Of a stretch of 60,315 nt of DNA, positions 7,697 through 15,827 are shown piece by piece (position 1 is the first letter of the stretch; each line of letters starts with the position of its first letter). Below the pieces are notes generated by a model, which saw only the letters and a program-made list of their open reading frames with translations, had not been told where the DNA came from and made no database searches. Source of the stretch: Phycisphaerales bacterium (lineage in GTDB: Bacteria; Planctomycetota; Phycisphaerae; Phycisphaerales; UBA1924); NCBI GenBank assembly GCA_013360675.1, contig JABWBB010000012.1, forward strand, positions 1 through 60,315, given 5' to 3'. Position numbers and translations under genes: made by a program.

Positions 7697-9022
7697 CTAG
7701 GCCTTGACCACCCGGGCCTGCCCCGGGGTGACTCGGGCCATGGCGTCGCGGGTATCGACGATCAGTTTCGCCCGGGCTGCCAGCAGCGCGTAATCGAGGT
7801 CCGAGTGGTTCGTGACGATCAGCACGCAGTCGGCGGCGTCGACATGGGCCTGGTCGAGCGGCGACGAGGCGAGGTCGAACTGGTACCTGCGCATGTCGGG
7901 GAAGCGGGCGATGTGCGGGTCGTGATAGGAGACGATCGCGCCCCGCTCGAGCAGCAGGCGAATGATCTCCGCCGCCGGAGTTTCGCGCACGTCATCGACG
8001 TCGGGCTTGTAGGCGATGCCCACGACCAGCACGCGCGAGCCCTTGACGGGCTTGGCGTCCTGGTTCAGCGCATGGGCCACGCGATCGACCACCGCCAGGG
8101 GCATGCGGCTGTTGATCTCGCCCGCCAACTCGATGAACCGCGTCGCGTGCCCATACTCGCGGGCCTTGTGCGTGAGGTAGTAGGGGTCGATCGGGATGCA
8201 GTGCCCCCCCAGCCCCGGGCCCGGGTAGAAAGCCTGGAACCCAAATGGCTTGGTGGCGGCGGCCTTGATCACCTTCCAGATGTCGATCCCCATGTCGGCC
8301 AGCACGGGCTTGAGTTCGTTCACCAGCGCGATGTTCACCGCGCGATAGATGTTCTCGAGCAACTTCGCCGCCTCGGCGGTCTCGGCGCTGTCGAGCAGCA
8401 CGGCCTGCTCGACAGCGGCGCTGTAGAGGGCGTGGGCCACCTTGCCGCTGGGTTCGTCGATGCCACCCACCAGGCGGGGGATCGTGCGTGTCTCGAAGCC
8501 GCGCCGGCCCGGGTCTTCGCGCTCGGGGCTGAAGGCGAGGAAGAAATCGCGTCCGCAGCGGCGGTTGCCCGATTCGAGCAGGGGCAGGCAGACCTCGCGT
8601 GTCGTGCCCGGGTAACTGGTCGATTCGAGCACAACCAGCGCCCCGGCCTTGAGAACACTTCCCACCATCCGTGTCGAATCCTCGACGTAGGAGAGATCCG
8701 GTTCCTGATGGCTGCCCAGCGGCGTGGGGACGCACAGGCAGATCGCGTCGCACGCGGACAGATCCTCGGGGCTGCTCGTGGGCGTGAAGCGATCGGAGGC
8801 GGCCAGTTCCTTGGGCAATGCATCGCCCAGGTGCTTCAGATACGCCTCGCCCCTGCGGAGTTGCTCGATCTTGGCGTCGTCGACGTCGTAGCCGATGACC
8901 CTGAAGCCCGCATCGTGCAGGGCGCGGACGAGGGGCAGGCCGACGTAGCCGAGTCCGACGACGCCCACACACGCGTCGCGCCGGGTGAATCGTTCGATGA
9001 GAATCTGGGCCGCGTCTGGCAT
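7697..9022 (-). CDS. UDP-N-acetylhexosamine/UDP-glucose 6-dehydrogenase family protein
   Basis: A 441-residue nucleotide-sugar dehydrogenase that oxidises the C6 of a UDP-sugar in two NAD-dependent steps to a uronic acid. The N-terminal Rossmann motif is GVVGLGYVGLP (residues 20-30), the central domain has E(A)AKLLEN with K220, and the catalytic cysteine is C275 in PGPGLGGHCIPIDPYYL. The 'FYPGPGLGGHCIP' form is typical of the WbpA/TviB group acting on UDP-GlcNAc or UDP-ManNAc more than of UDP-glucose dehydrogenase. It probably feeds cell-surface polysaccharide; no glycosyltransferases are in the window. TATAGT lies 9 bases before the ATG. Confidence 0.85.
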   Translation of the reverse strand: MPDAAQILIERFTRRDACVGVVGLGYVGLPLVRALHDAGFRVIGYDVDDAKIEQLRRGEAYLKHLGDALPKELAASDRFTPTSSPEDLSACDAICLCVPTPLGSHQEPDLSYVEDSTRMVGSVLKAGALVVLESTSYPGTTREVCLPLLESGNRRCGRDFFLAFSPEREDPGRRGFETRTIPRLVGGIDEPSGKVAHALYSAAVEQAVLLDSAETAEAAKLLENIYRAVNIALVNELKPVLADMGIDIWKVIKAAATKPFGFQAFYPGPGLGGHCIPIDPYYLTHKAREYGHATRFIELAGEINSRMPLAVVDRVAHALNQDAKPVKGSRVLVVGIAYKPDVDDVRETPAAEIIRLLLERGAIVSYHDPHIARFPDMRRYQFDLASSPLDQAHVDAADCVLIVTNHSDLDYALLAARAKLIVDTRDAMARVTPGQARVVKA

Positions 9023-9031
9023 CGCGGGGAG

Positions 9032-9037
9032 ACTATA
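9032..9037 (-). promoter_or_regulatory. -10-like hexamer of the nucleotide-sugar dehydrogenase gene
   Basis: TATAGT, 9 bases before the ATG; close to the TATAAT consensus. Confidence 0.5.
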
Positions 9038-9124
9038 CCGCGCCGGGGGAATCCCACGTATGCGTTAAGCATCTGGGTGCCACAACCTGTGGGCGGGCAG
9101 CCGCTCCTTTCTTTGGTCTGGGTG

Positions 9125-9145
9125 GCTCAGGCGTCTCGCCTGAGC
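9125..9145. repeat. Dispersed hairpin, CAGGCG-NNN-CGCCTG type
   Basis: Perfect 9-base inverted repeat GCTCAGGCG / CGCCTGAGC around a TCT loop. It has the same core and loop size as the two hairpins between 52835 and 52906. Confidence 0.8.
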
Positions 9146-9223
9146 AGCCGTTGGGGGCACGAAGGTACCACGCGCCAAGACGTGGCTGGTGGTGGCAGAC
9201 GGATTCAGAGCAGAGGTGATTCG

Positions 9224-9309
9224 GGCATGCAGCCCGAGCGTGAGCGAGGGCTTTCTTCGTTGTTGAACGCACGCGAGGAGGGCCCTCCCTGACGGTCGGG
9301 CTGCATGCC
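9224..9309. repeat. Long inverted repeat with 14-base perfect ends
   Basis: GGCATGCAGCCCGA (9224-9237) is exactly complementary to TCGGGCTGCATGCC (9296-9309). The inner flanks also pair partly (GAGGGC with GCCCTC), so the whole 86 bases can fold into one imperfect hairpin. No open frame inside looks real. Confidence 0.75.
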
Positions 9310-9312
9310 GGA

Positions 9313-9346
9313 CACCACGCGCCACGCCACGCCGTGGCGGGTGGTG
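9313..9346. repeat. Hairpin, CCACGCG/GTGGTG element
   Basis: CACCACGCGCCACG and CGTGGCGGGTGGTG pair with one mismatch around a 6-base loop. A decayed copy of the same element is visible near 9168-9197 (CCACGCGCCAAG ... CGTGGCTGGTGG). Confidence 0.65.
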
Positions 9347-9422
9347 GCACCCAGAGAAGGCGCACGGTGGCACTCAGATAGTGCGGGTGGTTGGGCACGC
9401 CCAAACTCGCGCGTACACGGGC

Positions 9423-10361
9423 TTATTCGGCGAAGAGGGCCTCGACGAAGACGCCCGGGTCGAAGGCTTGGACGTCTTCGGGGGTCTCGCCCAGGCCCAC
9501 AAACTTGACGGGGATCGAGGTGGCGTCCTTGATCGCGATGACGATGCCGCCCTTGGCGGTGCCGTCGAGTTTCGAGAGGAAGATGCCCGTCACGCCGGCG
9601 GATTTCTGGAACTCTTCGGCCTGGCGCAGGGCATTCTGCCCGCTGGTGGCGTCGAGCACGAGCAGCGTCTCGTGGGGGGCGCCGGGGATCTGCTTGGCGA
9701 CCACCGAGCGGATCTTGGTGAGTTGGCGCATGAGCGGGTCTTGGGTGTGCAGGCGTCCCGCGGTATCGAGGATGAGCACGTCCACCCCGCGGGCGAGAGC
9801 CGCGCTGCAGGCGTCGAACGCGACGGCGGCGGGGTCGCCCCCCTGGGCGCCCTTGACCACCTCAACATTCAGGCGTTCGGCCCAGATCTCGAGTTGACGC
9901 ACGGCCCCCGCGCGGAAGGTGTCGCAGGCGCCCAGCAGCACGCTCTTGCCCTGGCTGCGCAGGAGTTGGCAGAGTTTGGCGATGCTGGTAGTCTTGCCCA
10001 CGCCGTTGACGCCCGTGACGAGCACGACCGTGGGGCGCGAGCCGGCGGGCGCGCCCAGCAGCGCGCGGTCCTGCGCGGGCCACAGGTCGCGCAGACGGGC
10101 CTTGACGAAATCGATGACCTGGTCGCCCGTGGTGATCGCGCCCGACCGGAACTCGGCGCGGATGGACTCGATGAGGCTGGTGGTGGTCTTGACGCCCACA
10201 TCGGCGCGGAGGAGCGAGCGTTCGAGATCATCGATCAGTGCTTCGTCGAGGCGACGCCCGGTGAGCAGGTTGCGCAGCCCCTGCGCGCCGCCCACGAGGG
10301 CCGCTCGGGTCTTTTCCAGACCCTGCTTGAACTTGTTGACCAGTGAGCCCAGGAACGCCAT
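9423..10361 (-). CDS. ftsY: Signal recognition particle receptor FtsY
   Basis: A 312-residue SRP-type GTPase that docks SRP-ribosome complexes at the inner membrane for co-translational insertion. A short helical N domain precedes the G domain. G1 is GVNGVGKTTS (residues 117-126), followed by ACDTFRAGAVRQLEIW, LILDTAGRLHTQDPLM, SKLDGTAKGG and the closing GLGETPEDVQAFDP. The acidic A domain of E. coli FtsY is absent, as in many bacteria. It is the last gene of the ribH-nusB-ftsY operon, 6 bases after nusB. Confidence 0.97.
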   Translation of the reverse strand: MAFLGSLVNKFKQGLEKTRAALVGGAQGLRNLLTGRRLDEALIDDLERSLLRADVGVKTTTSLIESIRAEFRSGAITTGDQVIDFVKARLRDLWPAQDRALLGAPAGSRPTVVLVTGVNGVGKTTSIAKLCQLLRSQGKSVLLGACDTFRAGAVRQLEIWAERLNVEVVKGAQGGDPAAVAFDACSAALARGVDVLILDTAGRLHTQDPLMRQLTKIRSVVAKQIPGAPHETLLVLDATSGQNALRQAEEFQKSAGVTGIFLSKLDGTAKGGIVIAIKDATSIPVKFVGLGETPEDVQAFDPGVFVEALFAE

Positions 10362-10367
10362 GCGGGG

Positions 10368-10865
10368 TCAGGCCTCGTCGGTGGGGGTGGTCGGTGCGGG
10401 GCTGTCTGCAACGTCGGCGACAGGTTCGCCCGCGGGGGGTGGGTCGAGATTGATGCCCTGGGCCACCAGACGCTTGATCACCTTATCGAGAAGCGCGTTG
10501 ACAAAGCCCGGCGACTTGTCGGTGCCAAACTCCTTGGCGAGTTCGACGGCCTCGTTGACGGCGATCACCGGGTGCGAGGCCCCGATGCACATCTCGTGGT
10601 GGGCCAGGCGCAGGATCGCCCTGTCCGACGCGGCCTGACGCGACGCGGGCCACGTGGGCGCGAGGGCCTCAAACTCCTTATCCGCCTCGGCCCGGGCGGC
10701 ATAGGCGGCTTTGGCCAGGTCGAAAGCCCTTGTGCGCTGCGTGGGGCTGTACCCCTCGGCCCCCTCGAGCGAATCGAGCACGGCCTGAGCGTCAGTTTCG
10801 CCCCGGGCGTCGAGTTGGAACAACGCCTGGAATGCCAGGCGGCGGATGGTGCGGGGAACGCTCAT
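10368..10865 (-). CDS. nusB: Transcription antitermination factor NusB
   Basis: A 165-residue all-helical RNA-binding protein that works with NusE (S10) at boxA in rRNA antitermination. Family features: RTIRRLAFQALFQLDARGE at the N-terminus, RAILRLAHHEMC in the centre, and PVIAVNEAVELAKEFGTDKSPGFVNALLDKV at the C-terminus. About 25 extra Pro/Ala-rich residues follow the conserved end. Its ATG overlaps the ribH stop as ATGA, so translation is coupled; the ribH-nusB order is widely conserved in bacteria. Confidence 0.95.
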   Translation of the reverse strand: MSVPRTIRRLAFQALFQLDARGETDAQAVLDSLEGAEGYSPTQRTRAFDLAKAAYAARAEADKEFEALAPTWPASRQAASDRAILRLAHHEMCIGASHPVIAVNEAVELAKEFGTDKSPGFVNALLDKVIKRLVAQGINLDPPPAGEPVADVADSPAPTTPTDEA

Positions 10866-11380
10866 CGGCTCTTGCGCCCCTTCGCCTTGTCGGGCAGGCG
10901 GCGCGAAGGCGTGGCGGCCGAGGGTGCATCGATCGAAGCCATCGCCGCCAGCGTGTCCAGAAGCGCGTTCATCGCGTCGGCGCCCTTGTTGCCCTGGCGA
11001 CCGCCCGCGCGGGCCTTGGCCTGAGCCGCGGTCTTGACCGTCAGCACGCCGAACGTCACGGGCACCCCCGTCAGCAGCGTGACGCCTACGAGTCCCTGCG
11101 CGACGGCGTCGCCGATCACCTGGTCGTGACGCGTCTCGCCCTGGATCAGGCACCCGATCGCGACCACACCGTCGAAGCGGCCGCTCTCCGCCGCGGCCAG
11201 GGCCAGGGTGGGCAGTTCAAACGACCCGGGTGAGGCGATCACCTGCGCATGAACGCCGGCGCGGGCCTGGCAGGCCTCCTGTGCACCGGCGACGAGCGCG
11301 TCGGTGACGCTGGCGTTGTAGCGGCTGGCGATGATGGCCACGCGTGGGGAACGGGCGCGAGAGGGTCGTGCTTTGGGCAT
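10862..11380 (-). CDS. ribH: 6,7-dimethyl-8-ribityllumazine synthase RibH
   Basis: The penultimate riboflavin enzyme (172 residues), joining 5-amino-6-ribitylaminouracil and dihydroxybutanone phosphate. Motifs are intact: ASRYN at the substrate site, SPGSFELP, GCLIQGETRHDQV and the C-terminal FGVLT...AGGRQGNKG. It should assemble into pentamers or 60-mers. The tail is basic. It leads the ribH-nusB-ftsY operon; a TACGAT hexamer 7 bases before the ATG with no Shine-Dalgarno suggests leaderless initiation. Confidence 0.95.
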   Translation of the reverse strand: MPKARPSRARSPRVAIIASRYNASVTDALVAGAQEACQARAGVHAQVIASPGSFELPTLALAAAESGRFDGVVAIGCLIQGETRHDQVIGDAVAQGLVGVTLLTGVPVTFGVLTVKTAAQAKARAGGRQGNKGADAMNALLDTLAAMASIDAPSAATPSRRLPDKAKGRKSR

Positions 11381-11387
11381 GGGGGCG

Positions 11388-11393
11388 ATCGTA
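11388..11393 (-). promoter_or_regulatory. -10-like hexamer of ribH
   Basis: TACGAT, 7 bases before the ATG of the ribH-nusB-ftsY operon. Confidence 0.5.
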
Positions 11394-11416
11394 GCGCGAC
11401 GCGCCGCCCGCGGCCC

Positions 11417-12265
11417 CTAGACCAGTTTGAGAGCAAAGAAGATCGCGGTGAACATGAGGTCGGCGATGACGATGGCCACGACGCACTGGACGACCGTGCC
11501 CGTGGTGGCACGCCCGACCCCCGCCGCCCCGCCCGTCACGCCCAGGCCGTTGACGCACGAGATGACTCCGATCAGCATGCCGAAGATGGCGGCCTTGCCC
11601 ACGCCCGTGGCGAAGTCCACGAGTTTCACCTGGCGCAGCGTGTTGTCGATGTAGGTCGTGAAGGGGATCTCGAGCACGGTGATCGAGGTCAGCAGCGCCG
11701 CGCAGATGGCAACGATATCCGAGATGACGGCCAGGCAGGTCATGGCGATGATCGCCGCGACGATGCGGGGCACGACCAAGAAGCGCACAGGGTCGAGCGC
11801 GTGGGCTTCGAGCGCCTCGACCTCTTCGCTGACGACCATGGTGCCGATCTCGGCCGCGATCGATGCCCCCGCAAAGCCGGTGAGCACGATCGCGCCGATC
11901 AGCGGACCCAGTTCGCGGAAGACCGCCACGCCGATGATGTTGGCGACGAGATCTTTCTGGCCGAACTCCTCGAGGGGCGGGGCGAGCTGAAAAGCCAGGA
12001 TCAGCCCCACGCACCCCGAGACGAGCGAGACGATGAAGATGGATCGCACGCCTACGCGCACGATCTGCGTGATGATCGCTGCCCGCCCGACGCGCACGCG
12101 GCGCGAGGTCGAGGCCCGCAGGATCCAGCCGCTGACGGCGATCATCAGCCATGCGGCCTTGCCGATGTGATCGAGTAGCGCGAGCGATCGCCCGCCCAGG
12201 AACTCGAGCGGGGTCAGCACCACGCCCATGATGGACGACCGCCGGGGATTGGCTTGTTCGTCCAT
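11417..12265 (-). CDS. mlaE: MlaE-family ABC transporter permease
   Basis: A 282-residue inner-membrane permease of the MlaE family, which moves phospholipids between the membranes of Gram-negative cells. Hallmarks: about five membrane helices, FQLAPPLEEFGQKDLVAN, FRELGPLIGAIVLTGFAGASIAAEIGTM, the coupling segment EEVEALEAHALDPVRFLVVPR, and the C-terminal GMLIGVISCVNGLGVTGGAAGVG. It starts 10 bases after the STAS gene with a GGGAGC Shine-Dalgarno, so it is the last gene of that four-gene operon. The ATPase (MlaF) and substrate-binding MlaD are not in the window. Confidence 0.9.
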   Translation of the reverse strand: MDEQANPRRSSIMGVVLTPLEFLGGRSLALLDHIGKAAWLMIAVSGWILRASTSRRVRVGRAAIITQIVRVGVRSIFIVSLVSGCVGLILAFQLAPPLEEFGQKDLVANIIGVAVFRELGPLIGAIVLTGFAGASIAAEIGTMVVSEEVEALEAHALDPVRFLVVPRIVAAIIAMTCLAVISDIVAICAALLTSITVLEIPFTTYIDNTLRQVKLVDFATGVGKAAIFGMLIGVISCVNGLGVTGGAAGVGRATTGTVVQCVVAIVIADLMFTAIFFALKLV

Positions 12266-12275
12266 CGATCGCTCC

Positions 12276-12623
12276 CTAGGGCTTGACGGCCTCGTCCACG
12301 CTCGCGGCGATCTTGAAAACGGTGTGCAGCCGGGCGATCTCGAAGATGGCCCGCACCCGGTCGTTCATCGCGGCCACAACGAGCGGGATACCCACGCGCT
12401 TGGAAATCTGCAAACCTTCCACGAGCGTGGCGACCCCGGGCGTGCCCATGTAGGCCACGCCGCCGAGGTCAACGACGACCGCGCGGGGCTTGGCATCAAA
12501 GGCGGCGCGGACAAACGTGCGAAACTCGGGGGCTTCCTGATAACCGATCTCGCCCTGCGGGTGCAGCACGCGGGCGCCATCGTGATCGCTGGTGGTGACC
12601 TTGAGCGGAGTGCGGTCATTCAT
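12276..12623 (-). CDS. STAS domain protein (anti-sigma factor antagonist or MlaB-like)
   Basis: A 115-residue single STAS domain: beta strand LKVTTSDHDGARVLHPQGEI, then VVVDLGGVAYMGTPGVATLVEGL and VVAAMNDRVRAIFEIARLHTVFKI. In SpoIIAA/RsbV the phosphorylated serine sits in 'D-S-S/T-G'; here the stretch is M-G-T61-P-G, so the usual Asp is Gly and the acceptor could only be the threonine. It overlaps the upstream kinase-like gene by 8 bases and is followed directly by mlaE. It may act as an anti-anti-sigma factor or as the MlaB regulator of the transporter. An in-frame ATG at 12668 lies inside the upstream gene and is less likely. Confidence 0.85.
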   Translation of the reverse strand: MNDRTPLKVTTSDHDGARVLHPQGEIGYQEAPEFRTFVRAAFDAKPRAVVVDLGGVAYMGTPGVATLVEGLQISKRVGIPLVVAAMNDRVRAIFEIARLHTVFKIAASVDEAVKP

Positions 12624-13119
12624 GGCGCGGCCCGCAGTCTCCTGTGGGGACGGGCTCGCCTGAAACAACGCGTTTCTTCTTCATGGCCAACTTCATGCCG
12701 CACCCCTCTCGCTTCGAATAGCAGACTTCATCCATGACCTGCCGGATGATGTGCACGCCAAGCCCGCCGGGGCGGATCTCGTCGAGGCTGCGACCCTTGA
12801 TTTGGCAGGGGTCGACCTGGCGGGCCTCGTCCTCGATGACGATGTGCAGCGCTTCAACTTCGCCGCCGGTGCTGCGCTGGGGCGAGATCGACAGCCAGAT
12901 GCGACCGTCGCAGCAGCGGTCGTACCCATGACGGATGACGTTAACGAGGGCTTCATCGACGGCGAGGGCGATCTGGCTCGCATCCTTCTCGGTATAGCCC
13001 AGGCGTCGGGCCGTGTGAACGACCAGCTCGCGAACACCGCAGAGGTAGACCGGATCACTCACCAGCTCGAGGCGCAGGTCAGGAGGCGGTGCGGGGTCGG
13101 GCTTCGCATGCGAGGTCAC
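12616..13119 (-). CDS. RsbW/SpoIIAB-like serine kinase, anti-sigma regulatory factor
   Basis: A 167-residue GHKL-fold protein of the anti-sigma kinase type, which phosphorylates STAS partners and sequesters a sigma factor. The N box is ALAVDEALVNVIRHGYD (Glu, Asn and His in place). The following ATP-binding loop is IEDEARQVDP, without the usual D-x-G, and the lid is RPGGLGVHIIRQVMDEVCYSKREGCGMKLAMKK. The start is a GTG that overlaps the previous stop as GTGA and sits 4 bases after a perfect AAGGAGG Shine-Dalgarno. Its likely partner is the overlapping STAS gene; no sigma factor is nearby. Confidence 0.85.
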   Translation of the reverse strand: MTSHAKPDPAPPPDLRLELVSDPVYLCGVRELVVHTARRLGYTEKDASQIALAVDEALVNVIRHGYDRCCDGRIWLSISPQRSTGGEVEALHIVIEDEARQVDPCQIKGRSLDEIRPGGLGVHIIRQVMDEVCYSKREGCGMKLAMKKKRVVSGEPVPTGDCGPRHE

Positions 13120-13433
13120 GGGGCCTCCTTGCGGACGTAATCCACCCATCGGGCGATGCTCTGGGCGCGGCTGGCCTCGGAGCCTGCGTGATCGTATCCG
13201 AGGGTCGTGCCGGTCAGACGCTCGAGCGAGGTGATGGCGATCAGGCGCGTGGCCGGGTCGTCGCTGTCCAGAAGGCGAACCAGGTCGCGCAGGGCCGACC
13301 GATCATTCGCCGCAGCCGCCCTCACCGCGGCGGCGTTGCGGGCCGCCGGCTCGGGCGAGTGAAAGTCGGGTGAGATTGCCGGGGCGCACGCGCCCAGCAA
13401 CAGCAGCAGGATGGCCCCGGCTCCGCGTGTCAT
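13116..13433 (-). CDS. Small lipoprotein with one HEAT-like repeat
   Basis: A 105-residue lipoprotein. The signal peptide ends in the lipobox LGAC (Cys16). The mature part has an alpha-helical segment NDRSALRDLVRLLDSDDPATRLIAITSLERLTG that reads as a single HEAT or Armadillo-like repeat, then ARWVDYV. Its stop overlaps the GTG start of the kinase-like gene (GTGA), so it opens the lipoprotein-kinase-STAS-mlaE operon. TACACT lies 9 bases before the chosen ATG. An upstream ATG at 13457 would spoil the signal peptide and is not used. A sensor or envelope role is guesswork. Confidence 0.75.
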   Translation of the reverse strand: MTRGAGAILLLLLGACAPAISPDFHSPEPAARNAAAVRAAAANDRSALRDLVRLLDSDDPATRLIAITSLERLTGTTLGYDHAGSEASRAQSIARWVDYVRKEAP

Positions 13434-13442
13434 CGGCCCGGG

Positions 13443-13448
13443 AGTGTA
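13443..13448 (-). promoter_or_regulatory. -10-like hexamer of the lipoprotein-kinase-STAS-mlaE operon
   Basis: TACACT, 9 bases before the lipoprotein ATG. Confidence 0.5.
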
Positions 13449-13471
13449 CCGGGGCATGAGCGCATGACAAA

Positions 13472-13506
13472 GCGGGCCCGATTCCGGTGGGGAGTGTCGG
13501 GCCCGC
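13472..13506 (-). terminator. Rho-independent-like terminator of glnN
   Basis: Perfect 10-base inverted repeat GCGGGCCCGA / TCGGGCCCGC with a 15-base loop, 27 bases after the glnN stop. On the minus strand the stem is followed by CTTTGTC, a short U-run, so termination is plausible though the tract is weak. Confidence 0.65.
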
Positions 13507-13533
13507 GGTAGCGTCGGTTTGAATGGTTGACGA

Positions 13534-15723
13534 TCAGCGGATCACGAGCATCTCGCGGTAGGTCGGCATGGTCCACAAGTCCGAGGAGATGTGCTGCTCG
13601 ATCTCGTCGACCGCGCTGCGCAGCTTGCCCATCGCGGGGCGGACGTGATCGCGCACGTGCTCGGCGTGCGACAGTACCGAACGCGACTCTGTGGCCAACG
13701 CCTTATCAATCGCCTCGATCCCCTGGCGAAGAGCCGCCACCAGTGCCGAAAACTCTTCAAGCGCCTCGCGGAACGCCGAGGCGTCGATATCGGCCGCCTC
13801 GGAGGCAACCACGGCCTCGGCCAGTTCGGTGTGCTGTCGGATCGCCGCGGGCAGGATGTGACGGCGGGCCATGAGCACGGCGGTCTCGGCCTCGATCGTC
13901 ACCTGCTTCACATACTTCTCGAGGAAGACGTGCTCGCGCGAGACGAGTTCGACCTTGGTGAGCACCCCGTACTTCTTGAACATGTCGATGTTCTTGCGCG
14001 AGGCCAGGGTGGCCAGGGCCGCGACCGACTCGCGGAAGTTGGGCAGGCCGCGCTTCTTGGCCTCGTCGTGCCATTCGCTGGTGTAGCCGTCGCCGTCGAA
14101 GATGACGCGCTTGTGCTGCTTGACGAGTTTCTGGAGCAGCGCCCGTACGACTTGCTGGGTCTTCTGCTCGCTGGGGTTCTTACCCAACTGCTTCTCGAGC
14201 GTCGTGGCGACGAAATCGAGGCTCTCGGCCACGATCGTGTTGAGCACCGTCGCGGGCCAGCCCACCGACCCCGACGAGCCCACGGCCCGGAACTCGAACT
14301 TGTTGCCCGTGAAGGCGAAGGGCGAGGTGCGGTTGCGGTCGCCGCTGTGGCGCGGGATCTGCGGCAGGGTGCGTGCGCCCAGCGCCAGCGACCCGCCCTT
14401 GAGCGTGGACTTGGCCGAGCCCTTCTCCAACTGCTCGATGATGTTCGAGAGCATGTCGCCCAGGAAGACCGAGAGGATCGCCGGGGGAGCCTCGTTGGCG
14501 CCCAGTCGATGGTCGTTGGCGGCGCTGGCCACCGAGGCCCGCAGCGCATCGGCGTGCAGGTCCACGGCGCGGATGACCGCGACCAGGAAGACCAGGAACT
14601 GCATGTTGGTGTGCGTTTCGTCGTGCGGGTCGAGCAGGTTCACGCCCGTGTTGGTCGACATGGACCAGTTGAGGTGCTTGCCCGAGCCGTTCACCCCGGC
14701 GAATGGCTTCTCGTGCAGGATGCACTGGAGCCCGTGGCGCGGGGCCACGCGCTTGAGCGTTTCCATCACCAGCATCTGGTGATCGCACGCCACGTTGGCC
14801 GTCTCATAGAGCGGAGCAAACTCGAACTGGCAGGGGGCGACCTCATTGTGCCGGGTCTTGAGCGGGACGCCCAGGCGGTACAACTCGCGTTCGCACTCGC
14901 TCATGAAGGCGATGACGCGCGTGGGGATCGAACCGAAGTAATGATCCTCGAGCTGCTGACCCTTGGGCGGGCGGGCGCCAAAGAGCGTCCGGTCGCACGA
15001 AAGCAGGTCGGGCCGGTGCAGGTAGTGCTCGCGGTCGATCAGGAAGAACTCCTGCTCGCAGCCGAGCGTGGCCGACACGCGCGTCACGCCCTCGTCCGAC
15101 CCGAAGACCTTGAGGATGCGCATGGCCTGGGTCGAGAGGGCCTCGATCGAGCGGAGCAGCGGGGTCTTGATGTCAAGGGCTTCGCCCTGAGACCAGCCGA
15201 CAAACGCCGTGGGGATGCACAGCGTGGCGCCGCCCCCGTTGCGGTTGATGAAGACCGGGCTCGTGCAGTCCCACGCGGTGTAGCCGCGGGCCTCGAAGGT
15301 CGCGCGAAGGCCACCCGACGGGAACGACGATGCGTCGGGCTCACCCCGCACCAGCGCCGAGCCCGTGAACTCCGACAGCGCCCCGCCCGCAGAATCGGGC
15401 ACCATGAAGGCGTCGTGCTTCTCCGCCGTCAGCCCCGTCAGCGGCTGGAACCAGTGCGTGTAGTGCGACGCGCCCCGCTCGATGGCCCAGTCCTTCATCG
15501 CGGCGGCGATCACGTCGGCCAGCTGCTCGTCCAGTTCCGCGCCGTGCTCGATCGTCTGCTGGAGCTTGCGGAAGACGTCCTTGGGCAGGCGCTGCTGCAT
15601 CACCCGCTGATTGAACACGTCGACGGCGTAGAACTGCTCGATGCGAGCCTGGTTCATCACGACCCCCTGTCCTTCCAGCCGGTGCGTGGTCGCGTGGCTC
15701 TTCCCGTTGACGGTCGTCTCCAT
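13534..15723 (-). CDS. glnN: Glutamine synthetase type III (GlnN)
   Basis: A 729-residue enzyme forming glutamine from glutamate, ammonia and ATP. It belongs to the large GSIII class seen in Bacteroidetes, cyanobacteria and planctomycetes, not to the 470-residue GSI. Recognisable segments are [20 protein letters not shown], the long catalytic core with [53 protein letters not shown], and ending [34 protein letters not shown] Shine-Dalgarno 4 bases upstream sets the start; a longer in-frame version is unsupported. It has its own terminator. It is probably the main nitrogen-assimilation enzyme of this locus. Confidence 0.96.
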   Translation of the reverse strand: METTVNGKSHATTHRLEGQGVVMNQARIEQFYAVDVFNQRVMQQRLPKDVFRKLQQTIEHGAELDEQLADVIAAAMKDWAIERGASHYTHWFQPLTGLTAEKHDAFMVPDSAGGALSEFTGSALVRGEPDASSFPSGGLRATFEARGYTAWDCTSPVFINRNGGGATLCIPTAFVGWSQGEALDIKTPLLRSIEALSTQAMRILKVFGSDEGVTRVSATLGCEQEFFLIDREHYLHRPDLLSCDRTLFGARPPKGQQLEDHYFGSIPTRVIAFMSECERELYRLGVPLKTRHNEVAPCQFEFAPLYETANVACDHQMLVMETLKRVAPRHGLQCILHEKPFAGVNGSGKHLNWSMSTNTGVNLLDPHDETHTNMQFLVFLVAVIRAVDLHADALRASVASAANDHRLGANEAPPAILSVFLGDMLSNIIEQLEKGSAKSTLKGGSLALGARTLPQIPRHSGDRNRTSPFAFTGNKFEFRAVGSSGSVGWPATVLNTIVAESLDFVATTLEKQLGKNPSEQKTQQVVRALLQKLVKQHKRVIFDGDGYTSEWHDEAKKRGLPNFRESVAALATLASRKNIDMFKKYGVLTKVELVSREHVFLEKYVKQVTIEAETAVLMARRHILPAAIRQHTELAEAVVASEAADIDASAFREALEEFSALVAALRQGIEAIDKALATESRSVLSHAEHVRDHVRPAMGKLRSAVDEIEQHISSDLWTMPTYREMLVIR

Positions 15724-15783
15724 GGCGTCCTCCGTGACAGGCTGGGAATCGCGCGTCCCCCGCACACCCCCGGCCCATGCGAA

Positions 15784-15789
15784 AAGGTA
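15784..15789 (-). promoter_or_regulatory. Possible -10 hexamer of glnN
   Basis: TACCTT, about 60 bases before the glnN ATG, matches the TANNNT form seen elsewhere in the window and would leave a leader containing the GGAGGA site. No -35 element is visible. Confidence 0.3.
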
Positions 15790-15827
15790 GCGTCCGACCA
15801 CGCCGCTTTCGAGCCAGCGCACGATGT

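Larger units (their letters stand above)
9023..9422. repeat. 400-base intergenic spacer rich in palindromes
   Basis: No gene was found between ftsY and the nucleotide-sugar dehydrogenase. The spacer holds at least four inverted repeats in a row: a GCTCAGGCG/CGCCTGAGC hairpin, a degenerate copy of a CCACGCGCCA element, a long GGCATGCAGCCCGA/TCGGGCTGCATGCC pair, and a CACCACGCGCCACG/CGTGGCGGGTGGTG hairpin. The first resembles the hairpins at 52.8 kb. These look like dispersed non-coding elements that inserted side by side. Confidence 0.7.

Noticed and set aside
7622..9292. 556-codon open frame opposite the nucleotide-sugar dehydrogenase
   Set aside because: Same antisense effect; no recognisable protein motif and it runs into palindromic spacer.
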